64,000 nt of DNA from Candidatus Melainabacteria bacterium (GCA_003963305.1 RXJR01000028.1:248001-312000); one strand, 5' to 3'; shown: positions 1 to 8,763, counted from the stretch's first letter. Made by a program: numbers and translations. Notes: generated from the sequence alone by a model not told the origin.

Positions 1-595
1 GCATCTTTCTTTCGGGGAAGTTTGCCGTAGCTAGCAACAAATCCAGGTCCAATGCTTCGCCATTCGATTTCCTGGGCCAATCGATCAGAAGTCGCCCCGA
101 ACTATCGACACTGGCACAGGTTTCATAATGGTCACGTTCTCTGGATACACGAGTTGCCCACCCTTTGAGCAGACTTTCCGGAATTTGACCGTCAAGCTCG
201 CGGTCAGGGTGCGGAAGCAATGCCACACAACCCCACTTCGCCGATATTTCGTTAAATTGGTTGTCTCCGTTCAATTCGGCGGTCCAAAGGTGTGTTGCCT
301 CCAGGATGAGGTCGCGAAGATGTCTAACTTGATTAACGCATGGAACGACCAGAGCTTGTCCCATCATATTAATTGCTGTATCAAAGACAATAGATGAATA
401 GGTATTCCCGCGCGTTTTCGAACGCCTGCCGTAAGCAATCGGGACTTGGACTGCAATGGTCTCCTCCATCCGAAGCCTTGCCTGTCGCCAATGCGCTCGA
501 CTGCATTGCCAGCAAGGTTTTTCGCAGACCGGCGCGCACATCCGACTGTCCCAATACAATGATCCTACGATAAGAATGCCTGTTTTCAGATCCAT
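1..595 (-). CDS. Hypothetical protein, C-terminus cut by window edge
   Basis: An open frame runs from an ATG at 595 leftwards to position 1 without a stop, 198 codons, so the gene continues outside the window. An AGGGG motif lies about 10 bases before the ATG. The protein begins MDLKTGILIVGSLYWD and has a Cys-rich stretch (C-x3-C-x3-C-x2-C, about residues 20-30). A segment reading IAVQVPIAYGRRSKTRGNTY follows. The composition is that of a folded soluble protein and there is no signal peptide or membrane segment. I do not recognise the family. It is divergent from the gene at 750, with a 154-base spacer that must hold both promoters. The opposite-strand frame at 128-397 is a shadow of it. Confidence 0.75.
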   Translation of the reverse strand, partial: MDLKTGILIVGSLYWDSRMCAPVCEKPCWQCSRAHWRQARLRMEETIAVQVPIAYGRRSKTRGNTYSSIVFDTAINMMGQALVVPCVNQVRHLRDLILEATHLWTAELNGDNQFNEISAKWGCVALLPHPDRELDGQIPESLLKGWATRVSRERDHYETCASVDSSGRLLIDWPRKSNGEALDLDLLLATANFPERKM

Positions 596-749
596 ATGAA
601 ATGTCCCCTGTCCGAGATCCTCTGGCTTCTTTAGCGCCACTGCGCTATTCTTACTTGGATTGATCTCGTGCTTGTCTCAGGTCATCAGAGAATACGCCAC
701 CTTTTTCAATCAGTCAGTCCACCACTTTTGAGAATAACTCATATCACAA

Positions 750-1259
750 ATGACTAAACTAATTATTGCGGCGTCACTAGCATTACTTTTTGACTCTGCA
801 TTTGGATTTTGCAGTTTTGCGGCGGCGCCCAATATGCCGCTAACAAGCAATGAAGTAAAAAACGCAAAAGGATGTTTGCCGAGTCTTGCCGATCCACCTG
901 ATGATATGGTGCAATTTAAAAACGGGAAGTTTAGCTCGAAAGATTATCCATTTGCCGAAATTCGTGCAACCGCATTTGGTGTACTAAACGGATCACAAGT
1001 AGCCGTCGCCGAAGTTTGCTGGAATACGGGCGGCAGCGGTAACTGGGAAGTCGTCGAACTATTCAGAAGAAAAAACGGGCACGTAGTCGGTGACAAAGTT
1101 TACTGGCCTGAGAATTTGCCCGATGGCGGCACAATGGTTGGTCGAATAGAGATAAAGAACAACAAAATATATCTCTATGGAGAAGCACCGATGGAAAACC
1201 GCAAAATCAAGAAACCCAAAATCATCAATGTTTCTGCATTCACGGATTTTCGGAAGTAG
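750..1259 (+). CDS. Secreted hypothetical protein
   Basis: A 169-residue protein of unknown function. The N-terminus has a short charged start (MTKL) followed by a hydrophobic stretch to about residue 25 ending in an Ala-rich segment (SFAAAP), which looks like a Sec signal peptide. The mature part is predicted to be mostly beta and contains RATAFGVLNGSQVAVAEVCW and a Gly/Ser/Asn turn (GGSGNW). The stop is 52 bases before the next gene on the same strand, so both may be co-transcribed. The ribosome site before the ATG is weak. Base composition is AT-rich compared with genes beyond 8.2 kb. No paralogue is seen in the window. Confidence 0.7.
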   Translation: MTKLIIAASLALLFDSAFGFCSFAAAPNMPLTSNEVKNAKGCLPSLADPPDDMVQFKNGKFSSKDYPFAEIRATAFGVLNGSQVAVAEVCWNTGGSGNWEVVELFRRKNGHVVGDKVYWPENLPDGGTMVGRIEIKNNKIYLYGEAPMENRKIKKPKIINVSAFTDFRK

Positions 1260-1311
1260 AATTGCTGCAAGTCACTGTGACTTGTTTTTACGGGCACTGG
1301 AGCAATATTAA

Positions 1312-2208
1312 ATGAAACAGCGCACGGAACCGGACACAAGAATATTTGCCATTCTTGCTCGACAATCGTCGCTCGCAACAATCTTTCGTCGCGGTCCACA
1401 TGACCACGTGCAGCTGATTTTATGGGACAGAAGAAATGACACCTTTCAACCTGGACAATGGTTTAGAGGCAGAATATATGAGCGCCGATGTGATTTGTCG
1501 CCTTCAGGCAAGTACCTTATTTATTTTGCAACTAATTTTAATCCCGAAGCAAATCGCGACAATTACTATGCCTGGACTGCAGTAAGTAAGACACCTTACC
1601 TCAGCGCATTGCTTCTCTGGCCGAAAAAGAGCACCTGGGGCGGTGGCGGGTTATTCCGAGAAGAGAAGGAAATTCTGCTCAATCACAACGAAATCGAAAT
1701 GCAACTCGGCACGCGGTGGCTAAAACCGAAGTCGATTACCGTTCGCCAAATAGCACCCTGGGCAGGCGGAGGGGAAGACAATCCGATTTTAGAAGAACGC
1801 TTGAGTCGTGATGGATGGAAGCTGGTACAACCAAGCAATGATTATGAGACGGTTGAGAATATGCAAATTCCATTCGAGACACCAATCACAATCGCCAAGC
1901 CAATCCCGATTTCCTCAACAGTAAAATACAGCTTAGAATGGATTTGGCTTGGAATGAAGGAACTGAACGGTCCGTGGTGGGTAACTCAGTTCATCGTCCG
2001 AAACGAAAACGGCAAATCCGTTCTCAATCTAGGTCGATGTGATTGGGCAGACGTAGATCTAAATGGCGATGTATTATTCGCAGACTCAGGAAAACTTTTC
2101 AGATTGGGGAAAGGACAGTTCGACCTTGAAGCGGCAAAAGAACTCATAGATTTGCGTAACTCCAAATTTGAGCGCATAACTGTACCGGCAGAAGCCCAAA
2201 GATGGTAG
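1312..2208 (+). CDS. Hypothetical protein (298 aa)
   Basis: GGAG lies 9 bases before the ATG. The protein has no signal peptide or membrane segment. Near the N-terminus it reads LILWDRRNDTFQPGQWFRGR and then CDLSPSGKYLIYFATNF, followed by a Trp-rich middle. The C-terminal part (LNLGRCDWADVDLNGDVLFA) resembles a blade-like beta segment reporting a stored value. I recall unnamed bacterial proteins with this DLSPSGKYLIYFA pattern but cannot assign a function. It follows the secreted protein at 750-1259 and has similar AT-rich codon use. Confidence 0.75.
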   Translation: MKQRTEPDTRIFAILARQSSLATIFRRGPHDHVQLILWDRRNDTFQPGQWFRGRIYERRCDLSPSGKYLIYFATNFNPEANRDNYYAWTAVSKTPYLSALLLWPKKSTWGGGGLFREEKEILLNHNEIEMQLGTRWLKPKSITVRQIAPWAGGGEDNPILEERLSRDGWKLVQPSNDYETVENMQIPFETPITIAKPIPISSTVKYSLEWIWLGMKELNGPWWVTQFIVRNENGKSVLNLGRCDWADVDLNGDVLFADSGKLFRLGKGQFDLEAAKELIDLRNSKFERITVPAEAQRW

Positions 2209-2300
2209 TAAAACTGGGACAATCATTAATGTCTTAGCGGCACAGTTAAGGAGCGGGGCCGGAGTAACTGCACGCCCTGCATTTAACGAGTTTGTTCTCT

Positions 2301-2513
2301 ATGACCCAATCGCAAGCTGAGACACATGTCAACGACGATCGTTTCTTAGAATTCGGAACAGATACGACTAAAGGAATTTCCATCAACTGCTCACAGAGCG
2401 AACATCTCATCACAGCAAACTTCTCAGAGACCGAAAGAAGAGGTCCATGGTGTTTGCTGCTACAGAATTCTGGAAAGAAATCGTCCAACATTCGGTTAAA
2501 ACCAAACCAATAG
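2301..2513 (+). CDS. Possible small protein (70 aa)
   Basis: A short frame in the 500-base gap between the 298-aa gene and the His-rich gene. It starts MTQSQAETHVND and ends in a basic tail (GKKSSNIRLKPNQ). No clear ribosome site precedes the ATG, and an opposite-strand frame is also open here, so coding is uncertain. It has no motif I recognise. The rest of the gap (2209-2300 and 2514-2708) shows no gene. Part of it (2254-2280) is GC-rich and could form an imperfect hairpin. Confidence 0.3.
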   Translation: MTQSQAETHVNDDRFLEFGTDTTKGISINCSQSEHLITANFSETERRGPWCLLLQNSGKKSSNIRLKPNQ

Positions 2514-2708
2514 CGCTGCGATCATAGATTATACGGGCAACTTAAACTCCGCGATATGCAGGATTTTTCGTTTTACGTCGGTTTTACAGGCTGTCAAGTA
2601 AAGTCGTTGCGTTAGAACATTTACTAGCCGCCTTCGAATTGAACCAAGCAAGCCGTACAAAACGGCGTATAGCTTGACGTCAAATCGTGCCTTGAGGAGT
2701 TAATCGAA

Positions 2709-3533
2709 ATGTCCCATTCCCACCATGAGCATGACATCGCGAGAAAAGTCGGTCACGATCTAACTCACCATCATCATCACGAAGCCGTGCAGCATCTCAT
2801 GAAAGAGTTCCACAGCCACGACTCAAAAGAATTCAATCACCTGTTGAAGAATATCCAGAAGTCACTTCATGGACATCACGATTTATCCGTAGAGCGCCAC
2901 AACGGCAAGATCACGCACATCAACTTCGACCATCACGACATCTATGGCGGTCATGCACACGACAAGAAGCATTCCAAAGATGCTGAGAGAACAGGAAATA
3001 CAAAAGACGCAGGACATTCGAAACACGCTGAGAAGAATGCTGAGACCCACGATCCCAAGCATTCGAAACATGCTGAGAAGAGTGCTGAGACCCACGATCC
3101 CAAACATTCGAAACACGCCGAGAAGAATGCTGAGACCCACGATCCCAAACATTCAAAACACGCTGAGAAGAGTGCTGAGACCCACGATCCGAGGCATCAC
3201 AAGTATGGTCCGAAGCCTGAACATAAGGCTCCCGCACCGCACGCAGGACAACCAGGCGAAGGACAGGTAGAGTCGCAGGCACGTGGCTCCACAGAAGCCA
3301 GAAACGCCACTCCGGTTAAAGATCAACAACAGCTAAAGGATGACACCGCACGACACAGGCAAGAGCACGAGAAAGCAAAGAAAGAACATGTCGAAGAAAA
3401 ACCCCTGACCGAACAGCAACAACATGTCAAAGGACTGTTAGAAAAACACCTTGGTCATCCAATTGATAGACCGCAATTCGAAGCTTACATGGATCGCGCC
3501 AGACGACAACATGCAGAGAAGAGTGCACACTAA
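2709..3533 (+). CDS. His-rich protein with 15-residue tandem repeats
   Basis: GAGGAG lies 8 bases before the ATG. The 274-residue protein starts MSHSHHEHDIARKVGHDL and has an HHHHH run at about residues 19-23. A helical region with more His follows. Four exact-length tandem repeats of the unit HSKHAEK(N/S)AETHDPK occupy bases 3015-3059, 3060-3104, 3105-3149 and 3150-3194, with N and S strictly alternating. A basic Gln/Glu/Lys linker leads to a conserved-looking end (LLEKHLGHPIDRPQFEAY). There is no signal peptide. High His content suggests binding of Zn, Ni, Cu or Co, which is inference. It could also be a stress-type disordered protein. Confidence 0.85.
   Translation: MSHSHHEHDIARKVGHDLTHHHHHEAVQHLMKEFHSHDSKEFNHLLKNIQKSLHGHHDLSVERHNGKITHINFDHHDIYGGHAHDKKHSKDAERTGNTKDAGHSKHAEKNAETHDPKHSKHAEKSAETHDPKHSKHAEKNAETHDPKHSKHAEKSAETHDPRHHKYGPKPEHKAPAPHAGQPGEGQVESQARGSTEARNATPVKDQQQLKDDTARHRQEHEKAKKEHVEEKPLTEQQQHVKGLLEKHLGHPIDRPQFEAYMDRARRQHAEKSAH
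3015..3194 (+). repeat. 45-bp in-frame tandem repeat, four copies
   Basis: Four 45-bp units sit head to tail inside the His-rich gene, with one difference (AAT or AGT codon) alternating between successive units. The alternation implies that a 90-bp double unit was duplicated. The repeat is coding and has no spacers, so it is not a CRISPR array. Confidence 0.9.
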
Positions 3534-3711
3534 CAATCTGGCGCTAATTAGGCTGAGATGAATATCAACCCTGAGTATTGATGCTGAGAGGTTTTACACC
3601 AATTTTATAGAACGCCAGCTAGTCTGCAGTTGTAATCAGCTTACTGAGAGCACTCTGCAAATAGCAGATAGGATTTACAACCGGATTTTACGACAGAACA
3701 AAGGATTGACC

Positions 3712-4467
3712 GTGATTGATACACAACAAAATTCCGAATATTATGTCAGAAGAAGCTGCGCGTTCGGGGTTCTTGGCGAACCGGAGCGCACCATTGCCGA
3801 CTGCGACAAGGCACTGACACTCAATCCTAGCAGTGCAGTCGCGTACTTCAACAAAGGTAGAGCACATTACGAACTTGATCAGTGCGAGCACGCACTTGCA
3901 AGTTTCACCTCCGCCATTCGAATCAACCCTGAGTTCAGTCAAGCTTATAACGCACGTGGCGTTGTTTACGCACAATTGCAACAAGACAAACTGGCGCTGA
4001 GTGATTTCGACGAAGCCATAAGACTCGAGCCAACCACATCATTGGCATATGCAAACCGGGCCAACTTATATTTCCGTCAGAACAGACTTGAACGAGCGTT
4101 GCGCGACATGAACCACGCGGTCCGGATCACACACTCGACACAAGCACACTCAACGAGAGCGGTAATTCTCAATCGACTTAATCTACACGATCAGGCTCTG
4201 GATGACTGCGATCGCGCTATCGAACTGGACCCCGTTAACTACGATGCATATTTCGAACGTGGACGCTCATTTATGCACCTGCAAAGATTCGATGACGCAA
4301 TTGAAGATCTGAGTTTCTACATTGAACACAATCCGAAAAGCGCCAATGGCTACTTCATCAGATCATACGCATACAGATGCATGAAGAAGGCGCGAGAATG
4401 CCAGCAAGATCTCGCAACGGCGATCAGCCTCAATCCCTCACTTTCAAATCTGTTGATGATCAATTAG
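3712..4467 (+). CDS. TPR-repeat protein
   Basis: About 251 residues made almost entirely of 34-residue tetratricopeptide repeats, about seven of them. Typical signatures are AVAYFNKGRAHYELDQCEHA, AYNARGVVYAQLQQDKLALS and ALDDCDRAIELDP. TPR arrays bind other proteins and no catalytic domain is attached. There is no signal peptide, so it is probably cytoplasmic. A TTG at 3706 would extend it by two codons, but it abuts the AAAGGA ribosome site (3700-3705). The GTG at 3712, six bases after that site, is the better start. It stands alone between the His-rich gene and a convergent small gene. Confidence 0.88.
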   Translation: MIDTQQNSEYYVRRSCAFGVLGEPERTIADCDKALTLNPSSAVAYFNKGRAHYELDQCEHALASFTSAIRINPEFSQAYNARGVVYAQLQQDKLALSDFDEAIRLEPTTSLAYANRANLYFRQNRLERALRDMNHAVRITHSTQAHSTRAVILNRLNLHDQALDDCDRAIELDPVNYDAYFERGRSFMHLQRFDDAIEDLSFYIEHNPKSANGYFIRSYAYRCMKKARECQQDLATAISLNPSLSNLLMIN

Positions 4468-4614
4468 TTGTTCTGCAGTTAGTTATTCTGATGATCTTGC
4501 GTCGACACCGATAGATTATCGCTAATTGATCGCGTCCAAAAGATGGGCGACAGATCATCGCCGTTTTGCGTTGATTTCCTGCTAAATTAACCAGCGCCTT
4601 TAGCCAGAAAAGCA

Positions 4615-4640
4615 GAACGCATGACCTTTATCATGCGTTC
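4615..4640 (-). terminator. Hairpin after the small membrane-protein gene
   Basis: A perfect 10-bp stem (GAACGCATGA / TCATGCGTTC) with a six-base loop. On the minus strand it is followed by TGCTTTTC, a weak T-run, and lies 40 bases after the stop of the gene ending at 4680. Because it lies between convergent genes it may also stop the TPR gene, although the plus side lacks a T-run. Confidence 0.5.
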
Positions 4641-4679
4641 GACAGAATTACTGATTCGCAACTGTTACAGATTAGAGCT

Positions 4680-4952
4680 TTAGCGATGAGCTGCAGTATA
4701 GACGGATGGTGTTTCCCATTCAGACATTCCTGCTGGCTTCGACTTCAAACGATTTGTCAAAGCAATTACCTGATTTTGTGTTGCAGCATCGCTTCCATAA
4801 TGCCCCCACAAATCGACAATGCGAGTACCTTTTGGACAAACAATGTCAGTTTGGCAAGCTCGACGTAGCGCGATCAGTAAAATCGCACCGCCACCGACGA
4901 CAATGAAAAAGGCTCCATCAAAAAATGGCACTTGCATAAATATTGTATTCAT
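4680..4952 (-). CDS. Small membrane protein (90 aa)
   Basis: A GAGGAGGG ribosome site sits directly before the start. The ATG at 4952 leaves 3 bases of spacing and a TTG at 4955 leaves none, so I prefer the ATG. The N-terminus (MNTIFMQVPFF) is followed by a transmembrane helix at about residues 10-30 (FFIVVGGGAILLIALRR). A short soluble tail contains CQTDIVCPKG and IVDLWGHYGSDAATQNQ. The two cysteines could form a disulfide or bind metal. I do not recognise the family. Confidence 0.65.
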   Translation of the reverse strand: MNTIFMQVPFFDGAFFIVVGGGAILLIALRRACQTDIVCPKGTRIVDLWGHYGSDAATQNQVIALTNRLKSKPAGMSEWETPSVYTAAHR

Positions 4953-4955
4953 CAA

Positions 4956-5418
4956 CCCTCCTCAAAGAATGCACATACACAGCAGGCAGCTCAGTAGCGA
5001 ACTCGCCCTAAGACTCTGTATTTTCGAAAGACTTGGAGACGCCTGGGCGAAATTCAGATGTCGGAATTTCATCACCCACGGTTGTCATGATGTCCATTCA
5101 CTCGTAAAATGCCCGTCAAATCCGGGTGTAGAACTACGCAATTAAGTCAGAGTAAATTTCGCACACCATATTAGGCGAAGGTTGTATAGAAAGGTTGGCA
5201 CCATATCCAGTGCAGAAGAAACCAGCTGAAGGAAACACGGAACACAACCTAAATATTGAATTGAACGCACCTTCGTAGTCTTCCCACCACGTTTAACAGA
5301 CGTTTTATAACGTTGTCAGTAATCTCTCAACACAAGATGGTCGAGAACTGAATGGGTCTGCCACTGGCGCCAGAGAAATCTCAACTCTACCAATGATTCT
5401 AAAAAGAGAGGAAATAGC
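4956..5418. other. 463-base spacer, no gene seen
   Basis: This lies between the divergent small membrane-protein gene and the repeat protein at 5419. I see no frame with a credible ribosome site. A 58-codon frame at about 4969-5145 lacks one. It probably holds the promoters of both neighbours. The part near 5280-5330 is AT-rich, but I could not settle a -35/-10 pair. Confidence 0.4.
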
Positions 5419-6843
5419 ATGGGTTCATTCCAAGTCTTTCGAGCAGGGGCCGAGGCATTAGCTGAATCACAACTGGGGATCAAGGCTGCAGCAACTCTCA
5501 GTGAAGCGGCAACAACGGCGAGCAGATTTCTTAGCGAAGCATATCCATCAGCAAAAGGAATGATTGCTAAAGCAAGTGACATGTTCAGGAGTCCTCAGAC
5601 AGCTTCTTCTCTGAGCCTTGAGGGTGCTGGGGAGATGACTGCCGCTGAGAGAGCCGCGACACCCGGTGGAAAAGCCTATCAGAAAGCTTTCGAAGCGTAT
5701 GAGAGAGAGAGAGCAATTGGCTTCAATGGCACCAGAGACCTGATAAATCAAACGAGAACACCCGCAAACGGCTTCGATGCATTATCAAGACAGGTCGAAA
5801 AGCTTCAAGGCATTGGCTTATCGAGCGGAGGAAGTGAGTTACCGCGTTCCCTTGAAGGCATACGAAAATCGTTTCAACCGGTCGCCGCAAATTTGGAACT
5901 GGGCTCGGCACGCTCTGCAAATTTGCACAGCTTTGTTCCGGGAGAATCTGGTCTGGCCACCAGGATACAACCATCCACTTTAAGATATCCACCAATCGAA
6001 ACGCAAGTCGTAGGCACTACAACTGCACGCGCAGAAAAGGTGACAGCAGCTGCACGCACAGAGCAGACAACAGTCGCAGCTCAGGAAGCCGAAAGTGGAA
6101 CCGGCACAACTGAAGCGGTGGCAAAAGTCCGCTCACGCCGAAGAGGTTCTAAGGTCAATACCGAAACTCCGGCGAATGGCGAAGCACCCGCAGGCAAAGA
6201 AGCGGTAGAAGCCACCACTTCAGGACGGCGAACAAGCTCACGAAGAACGTCAAAGGTTTCTGAAACGGCTGAGGAAAATGCCGGAGACAAGAAGCTCAAT
6301 AACGACATGAAGAAACCGACAGCTGATGTTCCTTCTGAGCAAGGGATGCCCGGAGCAAGATCTCAATCATCTCTTAGGCAGGAGAAAAACGGTTATGATG
6401 AAGTCGTCCAAAACCGTGCTAGAGCCAGAGACCAAATTGAGCAAGCATTTCAACCAAGTCGGCCGAAAGCAGAAGCAAGAGTAGAACCAGTAAAAGCTGA
6501 AGCTCCTAAACCAGAACCAGCAAAAGTTGAAGCTCCCGTAAAGCCAGAACCAGCTAAAGCTGAAGCTCCCGTAAAGCCAGAACCAGCTAAAGCTGAAGCT
6601 CCCGTAAAGCCAGAACCAGCTAAAGCTGAAGCTCCTAAACCAGAACCAGCTAAAGCTGACGCTCCTGCCACGGTCGACGAGACTGCAACAGTAGCGGAAG
6701 TCGTCGAAGGTGAAGCCACCGGACCCGCAGGACAGAATCTGAACAGAGCTGCTCGTCGCAAGTTGGACCGCGCGGCAAGACACGACCGCAGGAGAGGCCC
6801 TTCGCCTCAAGAACAAGAGGCAAGGGACTACCAAAGAGCATAG
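5419..6843 (+). CDS. Ala/Lys/Pro-rich repeat protein, function unknown
   Basis: GAGAGGAA lies 7 bases before the ATG. The 474-residue protein has three parts. An Ala-rich helical N-terminal region spans about residues 1-150. A long low-complexity region rich in Ala, Glu, Thr and Lys contains SRRRGSKV-type basic patches. A proline-lysine repeat (KPEPAKAEAPV, 11 residues) follows, encoded at about 6490-6667. The C-terminus is very basic (RRKLDRAARHDRRRGPS). There is no signal peptide. Such PEPAK/AEAPV arrays act as extended linkers in other proteins. Nucleic-acid or envelope binding through the basic tail is only a guess. Confidence 0.8.
   Translation: MGSFQVFRAGAEALAESQLGIKAAATLSEAATTASRFLSEAYPSAKGMIAKASDMFRSPQTASSLSLEGAGEMTAAERAATPGGKAYQKAFEAYERERAIGFNGTRDLINQTRTPANGFDALSRQVEKLQGIGLSSGGSELPRSLEGIRKSFQPVAANLELGSARSANLHSFVPGESGLATRIQPSTLRYPPIETQVVGTTTARAEKVTAAARTEQTTVAAQEAESGTGTTEAVAKVRSRRRGSKVNTETPANGEAPAGKEAVEATTSGRRTSSRRTSKVSETAEENAGDKKLNNDMKKPTADVPSEQGMPGARSQSSLRQEKNGYDEVVQNRARARDQIEQAFQPSRPKAEARVEPVKAEAPKPEPAKVEAPVKPEPAKAEAPVKPEPAKAEAPVKPEPAKAEAPKPEPAKADAPATVDETATVAEVVEGEATGPAGQNLNRAARRKLDRAARHDRRRGPSPQEQEARDYQRA
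6490..6667 (+). repeat. 33-bp coding tandem repeat (KPEPAKAEAPV)
   Basis: The central copies, at about 6540-6640, are nearly identical 33-bp units. Outer copies have lost one codon or changed Ala to Val or Asp. This is a typical slippage-prone linker repeat inside the 474-residue protein. Confidence 0.8.
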
Positions 6844-6880
6844 TCTAGAGTCCAATTCACCTCCAACACCAAAAAGCACC

Positions 6881-6911
6881 GGTCCAGGCACTGAAATTCA
6901 GTACCTGGACC
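6881..6911 (+). terminator. Strong hairpin between repeat-protein gene and pyrC
   Basis: GGTCCAGG pairs with CCTGGACC, and after one mismatch ACTGAA pairs with TTCAGT, giving a 14-bp stem with a one-base loop. A CTTTTTCC tract follows about 14 bases later. It lies 37 bases after the upstream stop and before the pyrC promoter-like TATAAT, so a terminator is the simplest reading. Confidence 0.6.
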
Positions 6912-6940
6912 GCGAGCCTCATCTACTTTTTCCAAGAGTC

Positions 6941-6946
6941 TATAAT
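6941..6946 (+). promoter_or_regulatory. Candidate -10 box for pyrC
   Basis: A perfect TATAAT lies 41 bases before the pyrC start and after the preceding terminator-like hairpin. No good TTGACA-like -35 is found 16-18 bases upstream, so this is a partial match only. Confidence 0.4.
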
Positions 6947-6987
6947 GCTGTTCGGGCAGAATCGAACTTCTAAACAGCAGGTTCAGA

Positions 6988-8001
6988 GTGAAAAGTATAG
7001 TAATCAATAAAGCAAGTGACATGCATGTTCATCTTCGACAGAATGAGATGCTTCACAACGTTTTACCGCACACGGCACTGCAGTGCTCAAGAGCACTTGT
7101 GATGCCAAATACGATACCACCGGTATTGACATCAGATGATGTTGCAAATTATCGCCAAGCAATCATGAAGAACCTACGCAGCGGAGAAGATTTCACTCCC
7201 TTGATGACATTCAAGGTATCGCCAACAACTGCTGCATCGTCTATCAAAGAGTTGAAACAACAGGGAGCGGTTGCAGGCAAACTATACCCAGAGGGTGTCA
7301 CTACAAATTCAGAAGGCGGCGTCACAGACTTCGAAGCACTCTATCCCGTCTACGAAGCAATGCAGAATGAAGGGCTCGTCCTCTGCCTGCATGGAGAGAT
7401 GCCTGGTGTTTTCTCACTAGACCGAGAAACTAGCTTCCTGGCAGTTTTGGAGGACATCGTTAGTTCGTTCCCAGATCTGAGAATTGTGCTGGAACATGCA
7501 ACCACCGCAGCCGCCATTCAGTGCGTCGAATCCATGCCTGAGAATGTCGCTGCAACTTTGACAGTCCATCACTTATATCTGACCTTAGATGACGTAATTG
7601 GCGACAGACTAAATCCGCACGTATTTTGCAAACCAATTGCAAAACGTCCAGAAGATCGAGCCGCACTGGTCGCAGCAGCGATGAGCGGCAAATCGAAATT
7701 CTTTCTGGGATCTGACAGTGCACCACATCAAATTTCGGCAAAGGAATGTGCATGCGGAGCGGCAGGCGTCTATACCGCGCCTGTGCTGTTACCAGCATTG
7801 TGCGAATTGTTTGACCGACACAACAAGTTGGAGTTTCTTGAGTCATTCACATCCGGCTTCGCGACTGATTTTTATAAGCTTGCCGAAGAAACTCAAAAAA
7901 TCGAATTAGTTGAAGAGAGATGGACTGTTCCTGAAGAATATCAAGGCGTTAAACCATTTCTGGCAGGAACCGAACTTAAATGGAAAGTCGCAGACCGCTA
8001 G
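6988..8001 (+). CDS. pyrC: Dihydroorotase, class II (PyrC)
   Basis: Catalyses reversible cyclisation of carbamoyl-aspartate to dihydroorotate, the third step of pyrimidine synthesis, in the cytoplasm. The 337-residue length fits class II enzymes of about 345 residues. Metal-site motifs appear in order: DMHVHLR near residue 11, the carboxylated-Lys motif AGKLYPEGVTTNSEGGV near residue 97, LHGE near 135, LEHATT near 165 and GSDSAPH near 245. The start is GTG. It has its own TATAAT-like box, and the neighbours are unrelated, so it looks like a single-gene unit closed by the hairpin at 8154. Confidence 0.96.
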   Translation: MKSIVINKASDMHVHLRQNEMLHNVLPHTALQCSRALVMPNTIPPVLTSDDVANYRQAIMKNLRSGEDFTPLMTFKVSPTTAASSIKELKQQGAVAGKLYPEGVTTNSEGGVTDFEALYPVYEAMQNEGLVLCLHGEMPGVFSLDRETSFLAVLEDIVSSFPDLRIVLEHATTAAAIQCVESMPENVAATLTVHHLYLTLDDVIGDRLNPHVFCKPIAKRPEDRAALVAAAMSGKSKFFLGSDSAPHQISAKECACGAAGVYTAPVLLPALCELFDRHNKLEFLESFTSGFATDFYKLAEETQKIELVEERWTVPEEYQGVKPFLAGTELKWKVADR

Positions 8002-8153
8002 CATAATAACCTTCATGCCAGCGAACCTCCACCACGTGAACAATCATGCACGACAGCAATAGAAGTAGACCGGTCGTCTACCAATTGCAAGAAAAAAAAT
8101 GTTCCCGGACTTAGCGTTGGGAAACTGCGACAAGAGAGATCCGTTCGTTAGAC

Positions 8154-8184
8154 CAGAGGCGCCACAGTAACTGCGGCGCCTCTG
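8154..8184 (+). terminator. Rho-independent terminator of pyrC
   Basis: A perfect 10-bp stem (CAGAGGCGCC / GGCGCCTCTG) with a nested CAGT/ACTG inner stem, followed on the plus strand by AAATTTTTCC. It separates pyrC from the convergent gene ending at 8215 and marks the change from plus-strand, AT-richer genes to the long minus-strand block. Confidence 0.8.
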
Positions 8185-8214
8185 AAATTTTTCCTCCAGT
8201 TTCGACATATGCCA

Positions 8215-8763
8215 CTATTGATCGGCGTCCAGTCTGACGGTCCGAAACAAGGGCAACTCACGCTCATGCTGCCAACCCCAACTGTCGCAGAGCGCCAAGT
8301 AAACCAGACTCGCCAGCACCCACGCGATTATCGAAAAAAGCATGACAGATCCAAGGGGCGCGAAGCCGAACCACCAGGCGACGAGCGCCGGCAGTCCAAC
8401 GACCATCGACCAGGGAATGAACTCCGCCAGAAAGGCAGTCAGCCTGGAGCCGCACACAGCCTCTTCCAAAAGCGCATGAACACAGCGATGAAAAGCATTT
8501 CCCCGGGGCAATACAATCCTGTAACGGAAGCTGAGCTTGTAAGCATCAACCATGTCATTCCAGCACAAGAACACGATCTCCAGCACGACATACAGAAGGA
8601 GAATTATCTGCGCCTGCAGCAGAAAGAGAATCCCATTCACCGGAACAGGAGCAGCCAGGCGAAGGAAAACCAGCGTGGTCAGCGCACCCATAGCGACAGC
8701 GCTGCGGACCAACGGACGTGAAAAAATGGCGCAGAGAGACTTGAGCGTAAGAAGGTTGGACAT
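8215..8763 (-). CDS. Membrane protein, four predicted helices (182 aa)
   Basis: GAAGGA lies 7 bases before the ATG at 8763. A TTG at 8778 would extend it but has no ribosome site. Hydrophobic segments lie at about residues 20-40 (SAVAMGALTTLVFLRLA), 45-65 (GILFLLQAQIILLLYVVLEI), 110-130 (PWSMVVGLPALVAWWFGF) and 135-155 (MLFSIIAWVLASLVYLAL). No transport or enzyme motif is visible. The next upstream gene is PBP4, separated by 106 bases containing an imperfect hairpin (8815-8853). Confidence 0.75.
   Translation of the reverse strand: MSNLLTLKSLCAIFSRPLVRSAVAMGALTTLVFLRLAAPVPVNGILFLLQAQIILLLYVVLEIVFLCWNDMVDAYKLSFRYRIVLPRGNAFHRCVHALLEEAVCGSRLTAFLAEFIPWSMVVGLPALVAWWFGFAPLGSVMLFSIIAWVLASLVYLALCDSWGWQHERELPLFRTVRLDADQ

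Noticed and set aside
3015-3194. CRISPR or minisatellite
   Set aside because: Repeat units are contiguous, in frame and encode the His-rich array.
4969-5145. 58-codon frame in the 4956-5418 spacer
   Set aside because: No ribosome site and no recognisable features. The neighbouring divergent gene explains the sequence as promoter region.
6941-6946. Full sigma-70 promoter for pyrC
   Set aside because: Only the -10 box is convincing. No -35 hexamer at the right distance, so I list it only as a candidate -10.
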